Assembly: GCA_002839765.1 (NCBI GenBank)
Contig: PGYR01000014.1
Location: forward strand, 45,179-109,178
Reading direction: 5' to 3'
Source: Ignavibacteriae bacterium HGW-Ignavibacteriae-4
GTDB taxonomy: Bacteria; Bacteroidota; Ignavibacteria; Kapaibacteriales; UBA2268
DNA length: 64,000 nucleotides
Both the position numbers and the translations under genes were made by a program. The notes below the pieces were generated by a model. The model did not search any database. It saw only the letters and a list, made by a program, of their open reading frames with translations, and had not been told where the DNA came from. Each line of letters opens with the position of its first letter. The stretch's first letter is position 1. Positions 35,038 to 44,813 of the stretch are shown here, in pieces.

Positions 35038-36324
35038 CTACACCCAGCCACGCATCTTACAAGCTTCTACTACTCTTTGGATAGAGATAACATAAGCGGC
35101 GTCACGCATTGATAAGCCTTTGCCGTGAGCGACGTGTGCTACAGCTTTATAAGCGTCAGTCATTTTCTTGTCTAATTTTTCTATGACTTCTTCTTTTGGC
35201 CAATAGTAATTAGTGTTGTTTTGTACTTGCTCGAAATAAGAACAAGTAACACCACCAGCATTAGCTAAGAAATCAGGGATACAAAGGATGCCCTTAGCAT
35301 TGATTACTTCGTCTGCTTCTGGAGTTGTCGGGCCATTCGCACCTTCAACTATTAATTTTACCTTATCTTGAATTTTAATAACGGTTTCTTTGTTTATTTG
35401 ATTTTCTAAAGCAGCAGGGATAAGAATATCAACATTTTGTTCTATCCAAGCACTGCCATCTAAAACTTCATAACCATTTTGTTTAGCTTTTTCTACGTCA
35501 ACTTCACCAAATTTATTAGTTATACTTTCTAGATCTTGGAAAGCAATTCCAGTTTCTTTTTTGAAAGTATAAGCTCTTTGTTCTACGTGATTCCAGCTAG
35601 AAACAGCAATAACTTTACCACCCATCTCTGTGTATAGTTCTATTGCATATTTAGCAACATTTCCGAAACCTTGTACAGAAGCTGTTGTTTTATTTATATC
35701 TAAACCAATTTGGTCTAAAGCTTCTCTTAGAGTATATATAACTCCGTAACCAGTAGCTTCAGTTCTACCTAATGAACCACCCATACCAACTGGCTTACCA
35801 GTTATAAAACCTGGGTATTTCATTCCAGTCATTTTTTCGTATTCATCTAACATCCAAATCATGTGTTGACCTGTAGTTAGTACATCTGGAGCTGGAACAT
35901 CTTGGATAGGACCTACCATTCTTGCCATTTGTCTAACCCAACCACGACATATTTGTTCTTGTTCATGTGATGATAAATTTTGTGGGTCACATATAACACC
36001 ACCTTTACCTCCACCTAATGGAATATCTACAACAGCTGTTTTCCATGTCATCCACATTGATAGTGCACGAACAGTATCTACTGTTTCTTGAGGATGGAAT
36101 CTAATACCACCTTTACAAGGACCACGAGCATCATTATGGTGCACTCTAAATCCTCTGAATACTTTGTAAGTACCATCATCCATTCTTATTGGAATGTTAA
36201 ATGAGAACTCTCTTTCAGTATTATTTAACAAATCTATAGTTGCTTGATCCAATCCTAGTTTATTAGCAATATTAGTAAATTGCTCTTGTGCCATTTTATA
36301 GGCGTTGAAAGACCCGTGCGACAT
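35038..36324 (-). CDS. Glu/Leu/Phe/Val dehydrogenase, glutamate dehydrogenase type
   Basis: The 428-residue protein has the substrate site GPCKGGIRFHP (Lys71), WKTAVVDIPLGGGKGGV (Lys95, Lys107) and PAPDV, then a Rossmann domain with VQGFGNVAKYA. It interconverts glutamate with 2-oxoglutarate and ammonia. The length and motifs fit the hexameric catabolic/dual-cofactor class. It stands alone between a perfect-hairpin terminator and an AT-rich upstream region, so it is likely a single-gene transcript. Other amino acid dehydrogenases of the family cannot be excluded. Confidence 0.94.
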   Translation of the reverse strand: MSHGSFNAYKMAQEQFTNIANKLGLDQATIDLLNNTEREFSFNIPIRMDDGTYKVFRGFRVHHNDARGPCKGGIRFHPQETVDTVRALSMWMTWKTAVVDIPLGGGKGGVICDPQNLSSHEQEQICRGWVRQMARMVGPIQDVPAPDVLTTGQHMIWMLDEYEKMTGMKYPGFITGKPVGMGGSLGRTEATGYGVIYTLREALDQIGLDINKTTASVQGFGNVAKYAIELYTEMGGKVIAVSSWNHVEQRAYTFKKETGIAFQDLESITNKFGEVDVEKAKQNGYEVLDGSAWIEQNVDILIPAALENQINKETVIKIQDKVKLIVEGANGPTTPEADEVINAKGILCIPDFLANAGGVTCSYFEQVQNNTNYYWPKEEVIEKLDKKMTDAYKAVAHVAHGKGLSMRDAAYVISIQRVVEACKMRGWV

Positions 36325-36430
36325 AAAAAAACCTCTATTTAAAATAATCTATTATAAATTAAAACAAATAATTGTTACTTTGTTATTTGTGTAACTTTCA
36401 AAGTTACGAAATGAATTACATCTAAACATA

Positions 36431-36438
36431 TATATTTG
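36431..36438 (+). promoter_or_regulatory. Candidate -7 promoter box TATATTTG next to a TTG start
   Basis: It is a full TAnnTTTG match ending 7 nt before the TTG start of the beta-barrel gene, so transcription from it would give a leaderless or nearly leaderless message. Confidence 0.4.
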
Positions 36439-36445
36439 GTGGTTT

Positions 36446-37246
36446 TTGAAACTTATTTGCCTTATAACACTCTTTGTAACAGTATTTTCGACAAATTTAT
36501 TTGCACAAAATAGCACAGAATATCTCGATGTTAAAAAATATGCTATTGGTATATTCGGAGCAACTAGTCTGAATAGTCACTCTCCTGACTTCGCAAAGCT
36601 AATCGGTACTCCTAATTGTTGTAGCGGATTCGAATCTGGTACAGGCATAGGACTAAATATTGGAATGATTTTCCAGTATCCTATTAACAAGAAATTAGAA
36701 TTAGACTTAAGAGCAAGTGTTTTAGACTTAGGGGCTGACCTTATTTCAACTCAATATATCCCAATTAGTGATTTAGATAATAGCAATAATGGTGATATAG
36801 CTGAAACGGAACACCTTATATCGACTAGCATTAGTTCATTTGGGCTGAATGCTGGAGTTAACTACTACCCTATCCAATACTTATATTTTCATGGTGGAGG
36901 TTTTATTGGTTACATAGTTAATGGTACTTTCGAACAAGAAGAACGGCTAACAATGCCTAGTAACAGAGGGGTATTCAAAGATACTGGCACTCGAAAACGT
37001 AATGAATTACATGGAGATATACCCGAGCTAAATAGTCTTAATGCTTTTTTAAATTTTGGTATTGGGTATTCACTACTTTTAAATGATCGAGGAACTTTCT
37101 TATTAGTACCAGAGATTAGTTTCAATTATGGCTTGAATAACATTAACTCCCAACCTTGGAAAGTTAATCAGATTACATTTGGATTGGCCCTTATGTTCAA
37201 TAGTCTATCTAGAGAATACGATAATCCCATTAATCCTGTGAAGTGA
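36446..37246 (+). CDS. Outer-membrane beta-barrel-like protein, function unknown
   Basis: The 266-residue protein has a signal peptide (MKLICLITLFVTVFS ending LFAQ) and alternating hydrophobic strands with many Gly and aromatic residues (IGLNIGMIF, LNAGVNYYPI, FGIGYSLLL, ITFGLALMF), a pattern of small outer-membrane barrels. A GTPNCCSGF segment near residue 50 is a feature I have seen in FCB outer-membrane proteins. The start is TTG; the next in-frame ATG would lose the signal peptide. It ends 1 nt before the convergent TPR lipoprotein gene. Confidence 0.68.
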   Translation: MKLICLITLFVTVFSTNLFAQNSTEYLDVKKYAIGIFGATSLNSHSPDFAKLIGTPNCCSGFESGTGIGLNIGMIFQYPINKKLELDLRASVLDLGADLISTQYIPISDLDNSNNGDIAETEHLISTSISSFGLNAGVNYYPIQYLYFHGGGFIGYIVNGTFEQEERLTMPSNRGVFKDTGTRKRNELHGDIPELNSLNAFLNFGIGYSLLLNDRGTFLLVPEISFNYGLNNINSQPWKVNQITFGLALMFNSLSREYDNPINPVK

Positions 37247-37247
37247 T

Positions 37248-38171
37248 TTACAACTGTTGCAACATCTTCTTAGCTTCTATTACATACTGTGTAGTTGCAT
37301 ATTTGTCGAGGATAGTTTTATATGCTTTTTTTGCCTCTTCCCTATCACCTTTTTTCAGATGGATTTTAGCTATTCCAGCTTGGGCTTCTGCTTTTTTCTC
37401 GAAGTCTATATTAGAAGATAGGACTTTTGCGTAATAATCTTGTGCTTGTGTGTATCTATTAAGTGATAGAAATGACTTTGCTATTAAATAGCGGCATTCG
37501 GCTAGTTTATTCGGGTCGCTGAGCTTCTGCTCTTCTTTGAGAAGCATTAGCACCGCACCGTTATAGTCTTGCTTGTCCACCATATCTACTGCCGATTTGA
37601 ATATAGAACTTTCCTCTTTTTTAACATCAGGTTCTATAACAGGTGTTGATTGTCGTTTAGTAACAGGTCTTTTCTTTCCTTGTGCCTTATGGTCGGGGTA
37701 AAGTACGAATGCTTCTTTGGGTTCTTTTTTCTCAGGAGTTATTCCTGTTGTAGCAGCTTCAGTATTTGTCGACTTTTTTGATTTAAGTAATTCTGTGATT
37801 TCTTCTAGCTTATTGCTGATTTTGTTGTTCTGTGATTCTATTTTTGTCAATCTGTTATCGAAATTGTCTTGCCTATCTGCGAGATTATTCATCTGCTCTT
37901 GCAAAGTCGGGATTCTCTTTATCGGAGTTTCCTCAATAACTTCTACTGGTTTTTCTTCGTTACCTGTTAAAGCGGTAATCTCATTTTCATTTTCGTACAT
38001 GGCAAGGAGTAAAGAATCGGAAGGAGCGTTTTTTATTTCCTCGATTTTTTCGGATTTTGCTACTATATATTTTCCATTTCTCACACTACTCATATTGCCA
38101 CAAGAGCCGAGAAATGCTAAAAGTGATGCTAATAGTAGCCAATGGATAATATTTGACAATTTGATTTTCAT
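37248..38171 (-). CDS. Lipoprotein with coiled coil and TPR repeats (CpoB/YbgF-like layout)
   Basis: The 307-residue protein has a lipobox (LGSC, Cys24), a predicted coiled coil at about 85-130 (QMNNLADRQDNFDNR ... KLEEITELL), a basic linker, and TPR-like repeats in the last 120 residues (LAECRYLIAKSFLSLNRYTQAQ, KAEAQAGIAKIHLKKGDREEA). This order of coiled coil then TPR resembles CpoB, which coordinates peptidoglycan synthesis with Tol-Pal; no tol genes are near. Function is inferred from architecture only. Confidence 0.8.
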   Translation of the reverse strand: MKIKLSNIIHWLLLASLLAFLGSCGNMSSVRNGKYIVAKSEKIEEIKNAPSDSLLLAMYENENEITALTGNEEKPVEVIEETPIKRIPTLQEQMNNLADRQDNFDNRLTKIESQNNKISNKLEEITELLKSKKSTNTEAATTGITPEKKEPKEAFVLYPDHKAQGKKRPVTKRQSTPVIEPDVKKEESSIFKSAVDMVDKQDYNGAVLMLLKEEQKLSDPNKLAECRYLIAKSFLSLNRYTQAQDYYAKVLSSNIDFEKKAEAQAGIAKIHLKKGDREEAKKAYKTILDKYATTQYVIEAKKMLQQL

Positions 38172-38248
38172 AATGAAATCACTAATATATTAATATACTT
38201 ACACTTAGGCGTTATTCACCTATATGTACTAACTAAGAGACAAGATAA

Positions 38249-39367
38249 ATGCCAAAAAACATAAAAATACTAATATTTAATTGGCAAGACATAAAAAACC
38301 CACTCGGTGGCGGTGCAGAAGTTCACCTCCACGAGATATTCAAGCGGATAGCAGCAAAGGGACACGAAGTAACTCTCGTATGTTGTGAGATACCCGGTGA
38401 ACTAAGTGATGAAGTAATAGACGGCATTACTATAATGCGCCGAGGTAGCCGCAATACATTCAATTTCATTGTACCGAAGCTCTATAAGAAGCTATTTATG
38501 AACAAGGGCTATGATGTGATAATAGACGATGTTAACAAAATACCGTTCTATCTGCCGCTATTTATCGGAAAGAAATTATTGGTAATTTCGCACCACTTCT
38601 TCGGAAAAAGTATATTCCACGAAACGAATGTTATAGCAGGACTTTACGTAGTAATAGCCGAAAAATTAGTCGATTTTATCTACAAGAAGCACCCTATAGT
38701 TACCGTATCGCAAAGCACTAAAGATGAGTTCATAAGACGTGGGTTTGATGAAGATAAAATCGCAATAGTCCACAATGCCATAGAGCAAGAAATGTACCCG
38801 ATGGCTGTAGTGGAGAAAAACCCAAACTTCACTATCACTTACTTCGGGCGATTAAAAAAGTATAAGTCAGTAGAAAATATGTTCGATGCCTTCGAGATAT
38901 TGCAGAAGAAATACCCTGACATACGATTAGAGATAATAGGACGTGGAGATTACAGACCCAAGCTAGAAGAGCTAGCCATCAAAGGTGGCTACTCCGACAA
39001 AGTAAAATTCCACGGATTCGTGACGGACGAAGAGAAAGTTGATTTACTAGGCAAATCGCACGTAGTGGTTAACACTTCGATGAAAGAGGGCTGGGGAATA
39101 ACCAACATAGAAGCGAACGCCTGCGGTACACCGATAATCTCGGCGGACTCACCCGGTCTGCGTGATTCCGTGAGAGTAGGACTTTCTGGCGATTTGTATG
39201 AGTATGGGAATGTACCCGAACTAACCCAAAAGCTAGAAGAACTAATAACCAACCCTGAATTGCTCAATCAACTCTCAACTGGAGCAGTCGAGTGGGCTAG
39301 AGAATTCTCGTGGGACAAATCAGCTAACGATATGATGCGTGAGATAGATAAGATAGTTTATAGGTAG
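38249..39367 (+). CDS. Glycosyltransferase family 4 (GT-B) protein
   Basis: The 372-residue protein starts with NPLGGGAEVHLHEIFKRIA, the acceptor-side glycine loop of GT4 enzymes, and has TYFGRLKKYKSVENM and SMKEGWGITNIEANACGTP, the donor-side block with the conserved EGWG/E residues. Such enzymes move a sugar from a nucleotide donor to a polysaccharide, lipid or protein. There are no neighbouring glycan genes to narrow the substrate. Codon use looks somewhat richer in G and C than in its neighbours. Confidence 0.9.
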   Translation: MPKNIKILIFNWQDIKNPLGGGAEVHLHEIFKRIAAKGHEVTLVCCEIPGELSDEVIDGITIMRRGSRNTFNFIVPKLYKKLFMNKGYDVIIDDVNKIPFYLPLFIGKKLLVISHHFFGKSIFHETNVIAGLYVVIAEKLVDFIYKKHPIVTVSQSTKDEFIRRGFDEDKIAIVHNAIEQEMYPMAVVEKNPNFTITYFGRLKKYKSVENMFDAFEILQKKYPDIRLEIIGRGDYRPKLEELAIKGGYSDKVKFHGFVTDEEKVDLLGKSHVVVNTSMKEGWGITNIEANACGTPIISADSPGLRDSVRVGLSGDLYEYGNVPELTQKLEELITNPELLNQLSTGAVEWAREFSWDKSANDMMREIDKIVYR

Positions 39368-39374
39368 GTTTACT

Positions 39375-40364
39375 TCACTTCACCTTCTTGAAGTCTATAA
39401 AGTATAACCCTAGATTATCAACAGATATTATGAATTTGGACTTTGTGAACCCGCAGTGGGTTATTCTAGGTGGGCTATTTATGGATTGGATTAAAGTTTG
39501 CTTCTGCCACGATAATCCACCATCGTTCGTAGTATAAACGCTATTTGATGTGCCAGTAGCAATACCCAGCTTAGTATCACTAAATACTATATCATTTAGC
39601 TCACTCCTCTCATTACGTGTGCTATTAAGTACCTCCTTCCAACTCTTTCCACCATCACTTGTTCTATAGATTATATCTTTATAAACAAAAGGTGATGAGT
39701 TTGTATCTACTATATTTCCAATTACTATTCCAGTATTGTTGTCTATGAAATAGAGTTTAGTAACAGCAAAATCACCAATCTTCACAGTCTCCCAGCTCTG
39801 CCCTTTATCAAGTGATTTGTGAAATACTGCTTGAGGTGAACTTGATACATAAGTTATACTCTCATTGTCGTCGTACCAAAGACACTGCAAATTATTTACT
39901 TTTATGGTATTATAATTCTCCCAAGAATCTTTTGTAATGAAAATCTGATTTGAGTTACCCGCAATTCCTCTCTCGTAATCAATCATTTTGATATTTTCAA
40001 TAGTCAATTCGCTATTGATCCTAGAAGCGAGCCAGCTAAACGGATTTAGAGTTAGCCGATTTATCTGATTATTCATCTCAATCGGAAAGAAAAGAGTATT
40101 CTCATCTGTGAAATCGACGGCGTTAGTATTATAATTTATAATTTGAGCACTAGGGATAGTGTATATTATAGGCCAAGATAACCCATCATCTTTTGAATGA
40201 TAAATAGTAATATTCTTATCATCATTAGCAAGCAGAAATGCACTACTATCGACGCTGGAAAGAGCGAAATAGTAGTTAATATCTTTCGGTTTCATTATGA
40301 ACAGCCAATCTGCACTGAACAAATTTATACTTCCAAAAATGAATATCATGAGTAGGTATTTCAA
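39375..40364 (-). CDS. Secreted YCF48/BNR-type repeat protein without sorting domain
   Basis: The 329-residue protein has a signal peptide (ends INLFSADW) and Asp-box-like repeats (DDGLSWPIIY, DKGQSWETVK, DGGKSWKEVL, DGGLSWQKQT), as in the YCF48/photosystem-stability propeller fold. The end (LGLYFIDFKKVK) lacks the YPNP and GxY motifs of T9SS sorting domains, unlike its upstream neighbour, from which it is separated by 4 nt. The two look like relatives, one with and one without the export tag. Confidence 0.75.
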   Translation of the reverse strand: MKYLLMIFIFGSINLFSADWLFIMKPKDINYYFALSSVDSSAFLLANDDKNITIYHSKDDGLSWPIIYTIPSAQIINYNTNAVDFTDENTLFFPIEMNNQINRLTLNPFSWLASRINSELTIENIKMIDYERGIAGNSNQIFITKDSWENYNTIKVNNLQCLWYDDNESITYVSSSPQAVFHKSLDKGQSWETVKIGDFAVTKLYFIDNNTGIVIGNIVDTNSSPFVYKDIIYRTSDGGKSWKEVLNSTRNERSELNDIVFSDTKLGIATGTSNSVYTTNDGGLSWQKQTLIQSINSPPRITHCGFTKSKFIISVDNLGLYFIDFKKVK

Positions 40365-40368
40365 AAGA

Positions 40369-41688
40369 CTATTCCTTGATTATTTTAGAATAGAAATACT
40401 CGTCTCCTTCAAGTAGTATATAATAAGTACCACTAGGTAAATCTAGATTAATTTTAAAGCCATTTTCTATAAATACTTTTTTATCAATGACTAATTTACT
40501 ATCTGCTGAAAATATTCTTAAATTATAAAGACCTTGTATGGAATAATTATCATAAAAATTCAATTCGCTTTCTACAGGATTTGGGTAAACACTTAGTGAT
40601 TTATAATTATAAACAGGTACAGATGTTATTCCAAACAAATTCTCATCATAACTAAGTAACCCTTGTTTAGGAAGGATCATATAGCAAGTTTTATTCTCTG
40701 ACATCAAATAACTAGGGAAAATAGATTTTTCGACTTGATTTAGAATATCAAATTCCCAAGTTTCGCCTTGATCAGTTGAGTTATATACTAATCCTGTTTT
40801 TGATGTTGCTATACCATACTGATCTTTAACCATAACTATATCATAGATACCCCATGATGCAGGTTGATTATACTGATTTAGTACTTCATACCAACTATTA
40901 CCTCCGTCAGTTGTTTTATAGATTGCATCATCTTTAGAGTCACCCGCATTTATAACCCCGCCAGTTATAAACCCAATATTTTTATCTATAAAATAAATAC
41001 TATTAGGATAAAACTCTCCTACAAGAAATCTTTCCCACTCAAGACCATCTGATGAAACAGTAAAATAACATTTACCATGGTCATAGTCTGCTATTGTAAA
41101 TCTGTTGTCATATAATATTTTAATAGGAACATTATAAGCCGAAGATGGGAATTCTATATCTTTATATTTATAATCTACCCAATTATTTGTTGTTGTATAT
41201 ACAAAGTTACCTACTGAAGCCATACCATAACCATTCTCTTCTAATATTGCATCGCCAAATGGATAAGCAGGTTCATAATGAGTAGTGTCATACTCTTCTG
41301 TAATAAAATTGAAGATATTAATCATTGCCGTATTATAATAATAGATGAATATGGTTGTATCACTTAATATATTAGCACTCATAGGTTGATCAATAATATC
41401 GGGCCATTCTTCTTCTGGTGTGTTAAATGCGTCCCAGTTACCATCATATATGAGTTGCCATATATTATTTGAATAATCATATTTAAAAACTTCTAGATAT
41501 AGTGCTTGGTAGGTACCTACAGCGTAACAATCTCCATCTTCATAACATTTTATATCTAATATCACTCTGTCGCGCATTACTAACTTTTCATTTTTTGAAT
41601 AAAGTTCAAGAGTTTCCCATTTTCTATTATCCCATTGCTGAGAAAACAAAATTGTTGGTATAGCTATAAATAGTAGTAGATATTTCAT
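40369..41688 (-). CDS. Secreted YCF48/BNR-type repeat protein with T9SS sorting domain
   Basis: The 439-residue protein has a signal peptide (MKYLLLFIAIPTILFSQ), Asp-box-like units (DGGNSWYEVL, DQGETWEFDI) and a type A sorting domain (LSVYPNPVESELNFYD, LRIFSADSK, LPSGTYYILLEG, SKIIKE). I chose the ATG at 41688; the frame extends 13 codons upstream but that extension would bury the signal peptide. It precedes the related gene without a sorting domain. Confidence 0.82.
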   Translation of the reverse strand: MKYLLLFIAIPTILFSQQWDNRKWETLELYSKNEKLVMRDRVILDIKCYEDGDCYAVGTYQALYLEVFKYDYSNNIWQLIYDGNWDAFNTPEEEWPDIIDQPMSANILSDTTIFIYYYNTAMINIFNFITEEYDTTHYEPAYPFGDAILEENGYGMASVGNFVYTTTNNWVDYKYKDIEFPSSAYNVPIKILYDNRFTIADYDHGKCYFTVSSDGLEWERFLVGEFYPNSIYFIDKNIGFITGGVINAGDSKDDAIYKTTDGGNSWYEVLNQYNQPASWGIYDIVMVKDQYGIATSKTGLVYNSTDQGETWEFDILNQVEKSIFPSYLMSENKTCYMILPKQGLLSYDENLFGITSVPVYNYKSLSVYPNPVESELNFYDNYSIQGLYNLRIFSADSKLVIDKKVFIENGFKINLDLPSGTYYILLEGDEYFYSKIIKE

Positions 41689-41819
41689 ATTAGTCTTTCT
41701 ATATTTGTTGATTCGATATAGACACATTAATTGTCAGATTAGTTACAATATTTTTCTAAATATTATACAACAAATTCACTAATTTGTAATCAAATAACAT
41801 CAAAAAAGCAGATAAAACT

Positions 41820-42755
41820 ATGCAAACAATACTAGGTTCAGGTGGGATAATTGGTATAGAAATAGCCAAAGAACTTCCCAAATATACAGAAAATATTAGA
41901 TTAGTAGCTAGAAACCCCAAGAAAGTTAATGAGTCAGATGAGTTGGTGAAAGCTGATGTATTAGACTATGGGCAATTGGAAAAAGCGATTGCTGGATCTG
42001 AAATTCTCTATGTCACTGTTGGGTTCGAGTATAGCACAAAAGTGTGGCAAGAAAACTGGCCAAAGTTCATGCGAAACGTGATAGAGATTTGTAAGAAAGA
42101 AGATTGCAAGCTAGTATTCTTCGATAATGTGTATGTGTATGACGAAAATCATATTGACAAAATGACCGAAAACACGCCAATCAATCCACCCAGTAAAAAA
42201 GGTAAGGTTAGAGCTGAAGTTGCTAATTTGATATTGGAAGCTGTGAAAAATGATGGTCTGAAAGCACTGATAGCTCGCTCTGCTGATTTCTATGGTCCGG
42301 GAGTTCCAAAAAATAATAGTCTGCTGAATGAAACTGTTTTCAAACCACTCAATAGTGGAAAAAAAGCGAACTGGCTTTGTAGTACCGAATATAAGCATTC
42401 GTTCACATATACAGTCGATGCTGGTAAGGCAACAGCGCTACTAGGCAACTCGGATAAGGCTTATGGTCAAGTTTGGCATTTACCAACTGCCGCAAATCCG
42501 CTGACAGGGAAAGAATTAATTACTTTAGCTGCTAGTAAACTGGGAGCCACTCCTAAAATTCAGTTGGCGCCACGGTTTATAGTTAAGGTAATGGGGCTGT
42601 TTATGCCTATTATGAAGGAATCGGTTGAGATGTTATATCAATATGATCGAGATTATATATTCGACAGCACGAAATTCGAGAAAGAATTTGGGATAAAACC
42701 CACAAGTTACGAAGATGGGATAAGCGAAGTGGTAAAGCTAGATTACAAAAAATAA
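41820..42755 (+). CDS. NAD(P)-dependent epimerase/dehydratase family protein (extended SDR)
   Basis: The 311-residue protein opens with a variant nucleotide loop (ILGSGGIIGIEIAKEL) and has VRLVARNP-like IRLVARNPKK, a DNVYVYD segment and RSADFYGPG, typical of atypical/extended SDRs acting on nucleotide sugars or similar substrates. The usual active-site Tyr-x-x-x-Lys is not clear, so it may be an atypical reductase. It is a lone plus-strand gene with 58 nt before the next. Confidence 0.85.
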   Translation: MQTILGSGGIIGIEIAKELPKYTENIRLVARNPKKVNESDELVKADVLDYGQLEKAIAGSEILYVTVGFEYSTKVWQENWPKFMRNVIEICKKEDCKLVFFDNVYVYDENHIDKMTENTPINPPSKKGKVRAEVANLILEAVKNDGLKALIARSADFYGPGVPKNNSLLNETVFKPLNSGKKANWLCSTEYKHSFTYTVDAGKATALLGNSDKAYGQVWHLPTAANPLTGKELITLAASKLGATPKIQLAPRFIVKVMGLFMPIMKESVEMLYQYDRDYIFDSTKFEKEFGIKPTSYEDGISEVVKLDYKK

Positions 42756-42813
42756 CTATTTAATATTTTAGTCTTATATTGCAAATCAGATTAAAAATTA
42801 ATCAGAAAACAGA

Positions 42814-43854
42814 ATGACCACTAAACACGATTTCAACAGTAAAGTAGCTAGGGCTGTATTCATTACTCTACTAATTGCTTCAGCTTTTGCATTACTTATT
42901 CTACAACCAAATTTTCTCTTGTTAGTTTTCGCAGGGATATTTTTTGCAGTGCTGCTCAATTATAGTGCATCGTGGTTTCATAAGAAAATAAAATTATCTT
43001 ATGGATTATCTCTGTTACTAGTTATTGTACTTATGTTTTCAATAGCAACAGCACTTATATTACTTATTGGGCCATCAGTGGGCGACCAGATAAGCAAAGT
43101 TATAGAGATATTCCCACAATCTATAGAGCATCTGAAAGAAACGATTAAGCAAACAGAAATTGGTAGAAAATTCGTAGATGAACTACCACAGAACCCAGCA
43201 GATTTGCTTATTGGTAAAAGCAGTTCAAAAATATACACACAAGTCTTGGGTTCGTTTGCTACAACAGTTGGAGTATTATCTAACGTTTTTATTATTTTTG
43301 TGATTGGTGTTTTCTTAGCTGCAAATCCTAGTTTATATAGAAACGGATTACTCAAGCTATTTTCTAGCACATTCCAACCGAGATTAGCCGAAGTATTAGA
43401 CAAAGCTCACGAAACACTAAGTCTGTGGATGTTTGCTAAGTTAATATCAATGACAGCAGTGGCTATATTAACTACCATAGGGCTATTGGCTTTGGGTATG
43501 CCTATGCCGTTCGCTTTGGCAGTAATTGCAGCACTTTTTGTATTCATCCCTACTATTGGACCATTTATAGGATTAGTACCAGCCGTGCTAATAGGACTAA
43601 TGCAAGGTACTGATATGGCACTTTATGTGTTAATCTTGTATTTGAGTATACAAGTAATAGAAACATATATAATAACGCCTATGGTTGAAAAAAGAATAGT
43701 CTCATTACCGCCTGCACTTACTCTATTATGGTTGATTCTATTCGGAATACTAACTGGTATATTTGGAATGATATTAGCAACACCATTATTAGCCACTATC
43801 ATTGTTTTTATTGATCAATTGTACGTGAAAGATTATTTAGGAAATAAAACATAA
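42814..43854 (+). CDS. AI-2E family transporter (PerM/YdiK type)
   Basis: The 346-residue membrane protein has about seven or eight hydrophobic segments and the family's C-terminal block (FIPTIGPFIGLVPAVLIGL, YIITPMVEKRIVSLPPAL, LFGILTGIFGMILATPLLA). Members have been linked to export of autoinducer-2, to Na+/H+ exchange and to other solutes, so the substrate is uncertain. The MTA/SAH nucleosidase gene begins 7 nt later, which fits an AI-2 theme since that enzyme makes S-ribosylhomocysteine, but no luxS is in the window. Confidence 0.9.
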   Translation: MTTKHDFNSKVARAVFITLLIASAFALLILQPNFLLLVFAGIFFAVLLNYSASWFHKKIKLSYGLSLLLVIVLMFSIATALILLIGPSVGDQISKVIEIFPQSIEHLKETIKQTEIGRKFVDELPQNPADLLIGKSSSKIYTQVLGSFATTVGVLSNVFIIFVIGVFLAANPSLYRNGLLKLFSSTFQPRLAEVLDKAHETLSLWMFAKLISMTAVAILTTIGLLALGMPMPFALAVIAALFVFIPTIGPFIGLVPAVLIGLMQGTDMALYVLILYLSIQVIETYIITPMVEKRIVSLPPALTLLWLILFGILTGIFGMILATPLLATIIVFIDQLYVKDYLGNKT

Positions 43855-43861
43855 GGGCAAG

Positions 43862-44623
43862 ATGCCAATCGGAATAATGAGTGCGATGCACGAGGAGATA
43901 CACCTACTCCACAAGCAAATGGAAGTAGAAAGCGAAGTATTACTAGGTATGCGAACATATTTCGTAGGGAAATTATACGGTAAGGAAGTCGTGGTAGTGT
44001 TCTCTCGCTGGGGGAAAGTCGCAGCTGCCTCCACTGCAACAGCGCTAATAGTAAAATTCGGGGTTGATGAGATTATATTCTCAGGGGTTGCCGGTGGATT
44101 GGATAAGCGGTTGAATATCGGTGATATAGTTATCGGCGAAAGTCTAATCCAGCATGATATGGATGCTACACCAATCTTCTCGAAATTCGAAATTCCACTG
44201 ATGGACAAAACATATTTTGATTCGGATACAAACATAAGTAAACGATTGACATCTGCCGCCCAGAAATACGTAGCCGAGAATAAGTTAGAAAACGTGCTAA
44301 TAGAAGAATTTGGGTTGCACTCCCCTACTATTTATAGTGGGAATATAGCGAGTGGCGATAGATTCATCTCCGACAATACCGAGATAGAAAGATTCCGTAC
44401 AGAACTGCCTGATGTACTATGCGTAGAGATGGAAGGAGCAGCTGTCGCTCAAATCTGCTATGAGTATGGCGTTCCATTCGGGATAGTCAGAACTATCTCC
44501 GATTCAGCTAATGATGATGCCCACATAGATTTCATCCGCTTCGTTGATAAAGTTGCCAGCCACTATACTAGTGGAATTATTGAAGGATATTTGGGTGGGG
44601 TTAATGAAAAGGGTGAATTGTAA
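43862..44623 (+). CDS. mtnN: 5'-methylthioadenosine/S-adenosylhomocysteine nucleosidase
   Basis: The enzyme cleaves adenine from methylthioadenosine and S-adenosylhomocysteine, feeding methionine salvage and the activated methyl cycle. The 253-residue protein begins MPIGIMSAMHEEI with the catalytic Glu, and has FSGVAGGL, ASGDRFI, CVEMEGAAVAQICYE with the ribose-binding Met-Glu, and RTISDSAND with the catalytic Asp. It has an N-terminal residue pattern of the Pfs clade. It sits 7 nt after the AI-2E transporter gene, so the two may be co-transcribed. Confidence 0.95.
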   Translation: MPIGIMSAMHEEIHLLHKQMEVESEVLLGMRTYFVGKLYGKEVVVVFSRWGKVAAASTATALIVKFGVDEIIFSGVAGGLDKRLNIGDIVIGESLIQHDMDATPIFSKFEIPLMDKTYFDSDTNISKRLTSAAQKYVAENKLENVLIEEFGLHSPTIYSGNIASGDRFISDNTEIERFRTELPDVLCVEMEGAAVAQICYEYGVPFGIVRTISDSANDDAHIDFIRFVDKVASHYTSGIIEGYLGGVNEKGEL

Positions 44624-44716
44624 GATAATAAGGGAATTATAAAATGAGAAAAATATTTTAACTTTATCCTATCTAGTTATTGTATTATCTTTATTAGTTC
44701 CCACTCCCCTTCAGCT

Positions 44717-44740
44717 TACTTCGACTCCTCTCAGCACAGG
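44717..44740 (+). repeat. 24-nt in-frame insertion, element of type A
   Basis: The insertion contains ACTTCGACTCCTCTCAGCAC and is absent from the paralogous copy. It is a relative, in opposite orientation, of the insertion at 44865-44889. Confidence 0.75.
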
Positions 44741-44813
44741 CATCATCCTTCTCCATACCGTTGTAACCGAAGCCATAGTTACCGATAGAGGCATAAGCCC
44801 CACCTGGTAATTC

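Noticed and set aside
42814..44623. A complete autoinducer-2 production locus
   Set aside because: The AI-2E transporter family is broad, and MTA/SAH nucleosidase is common in housekeeping; no luxS is in the window.
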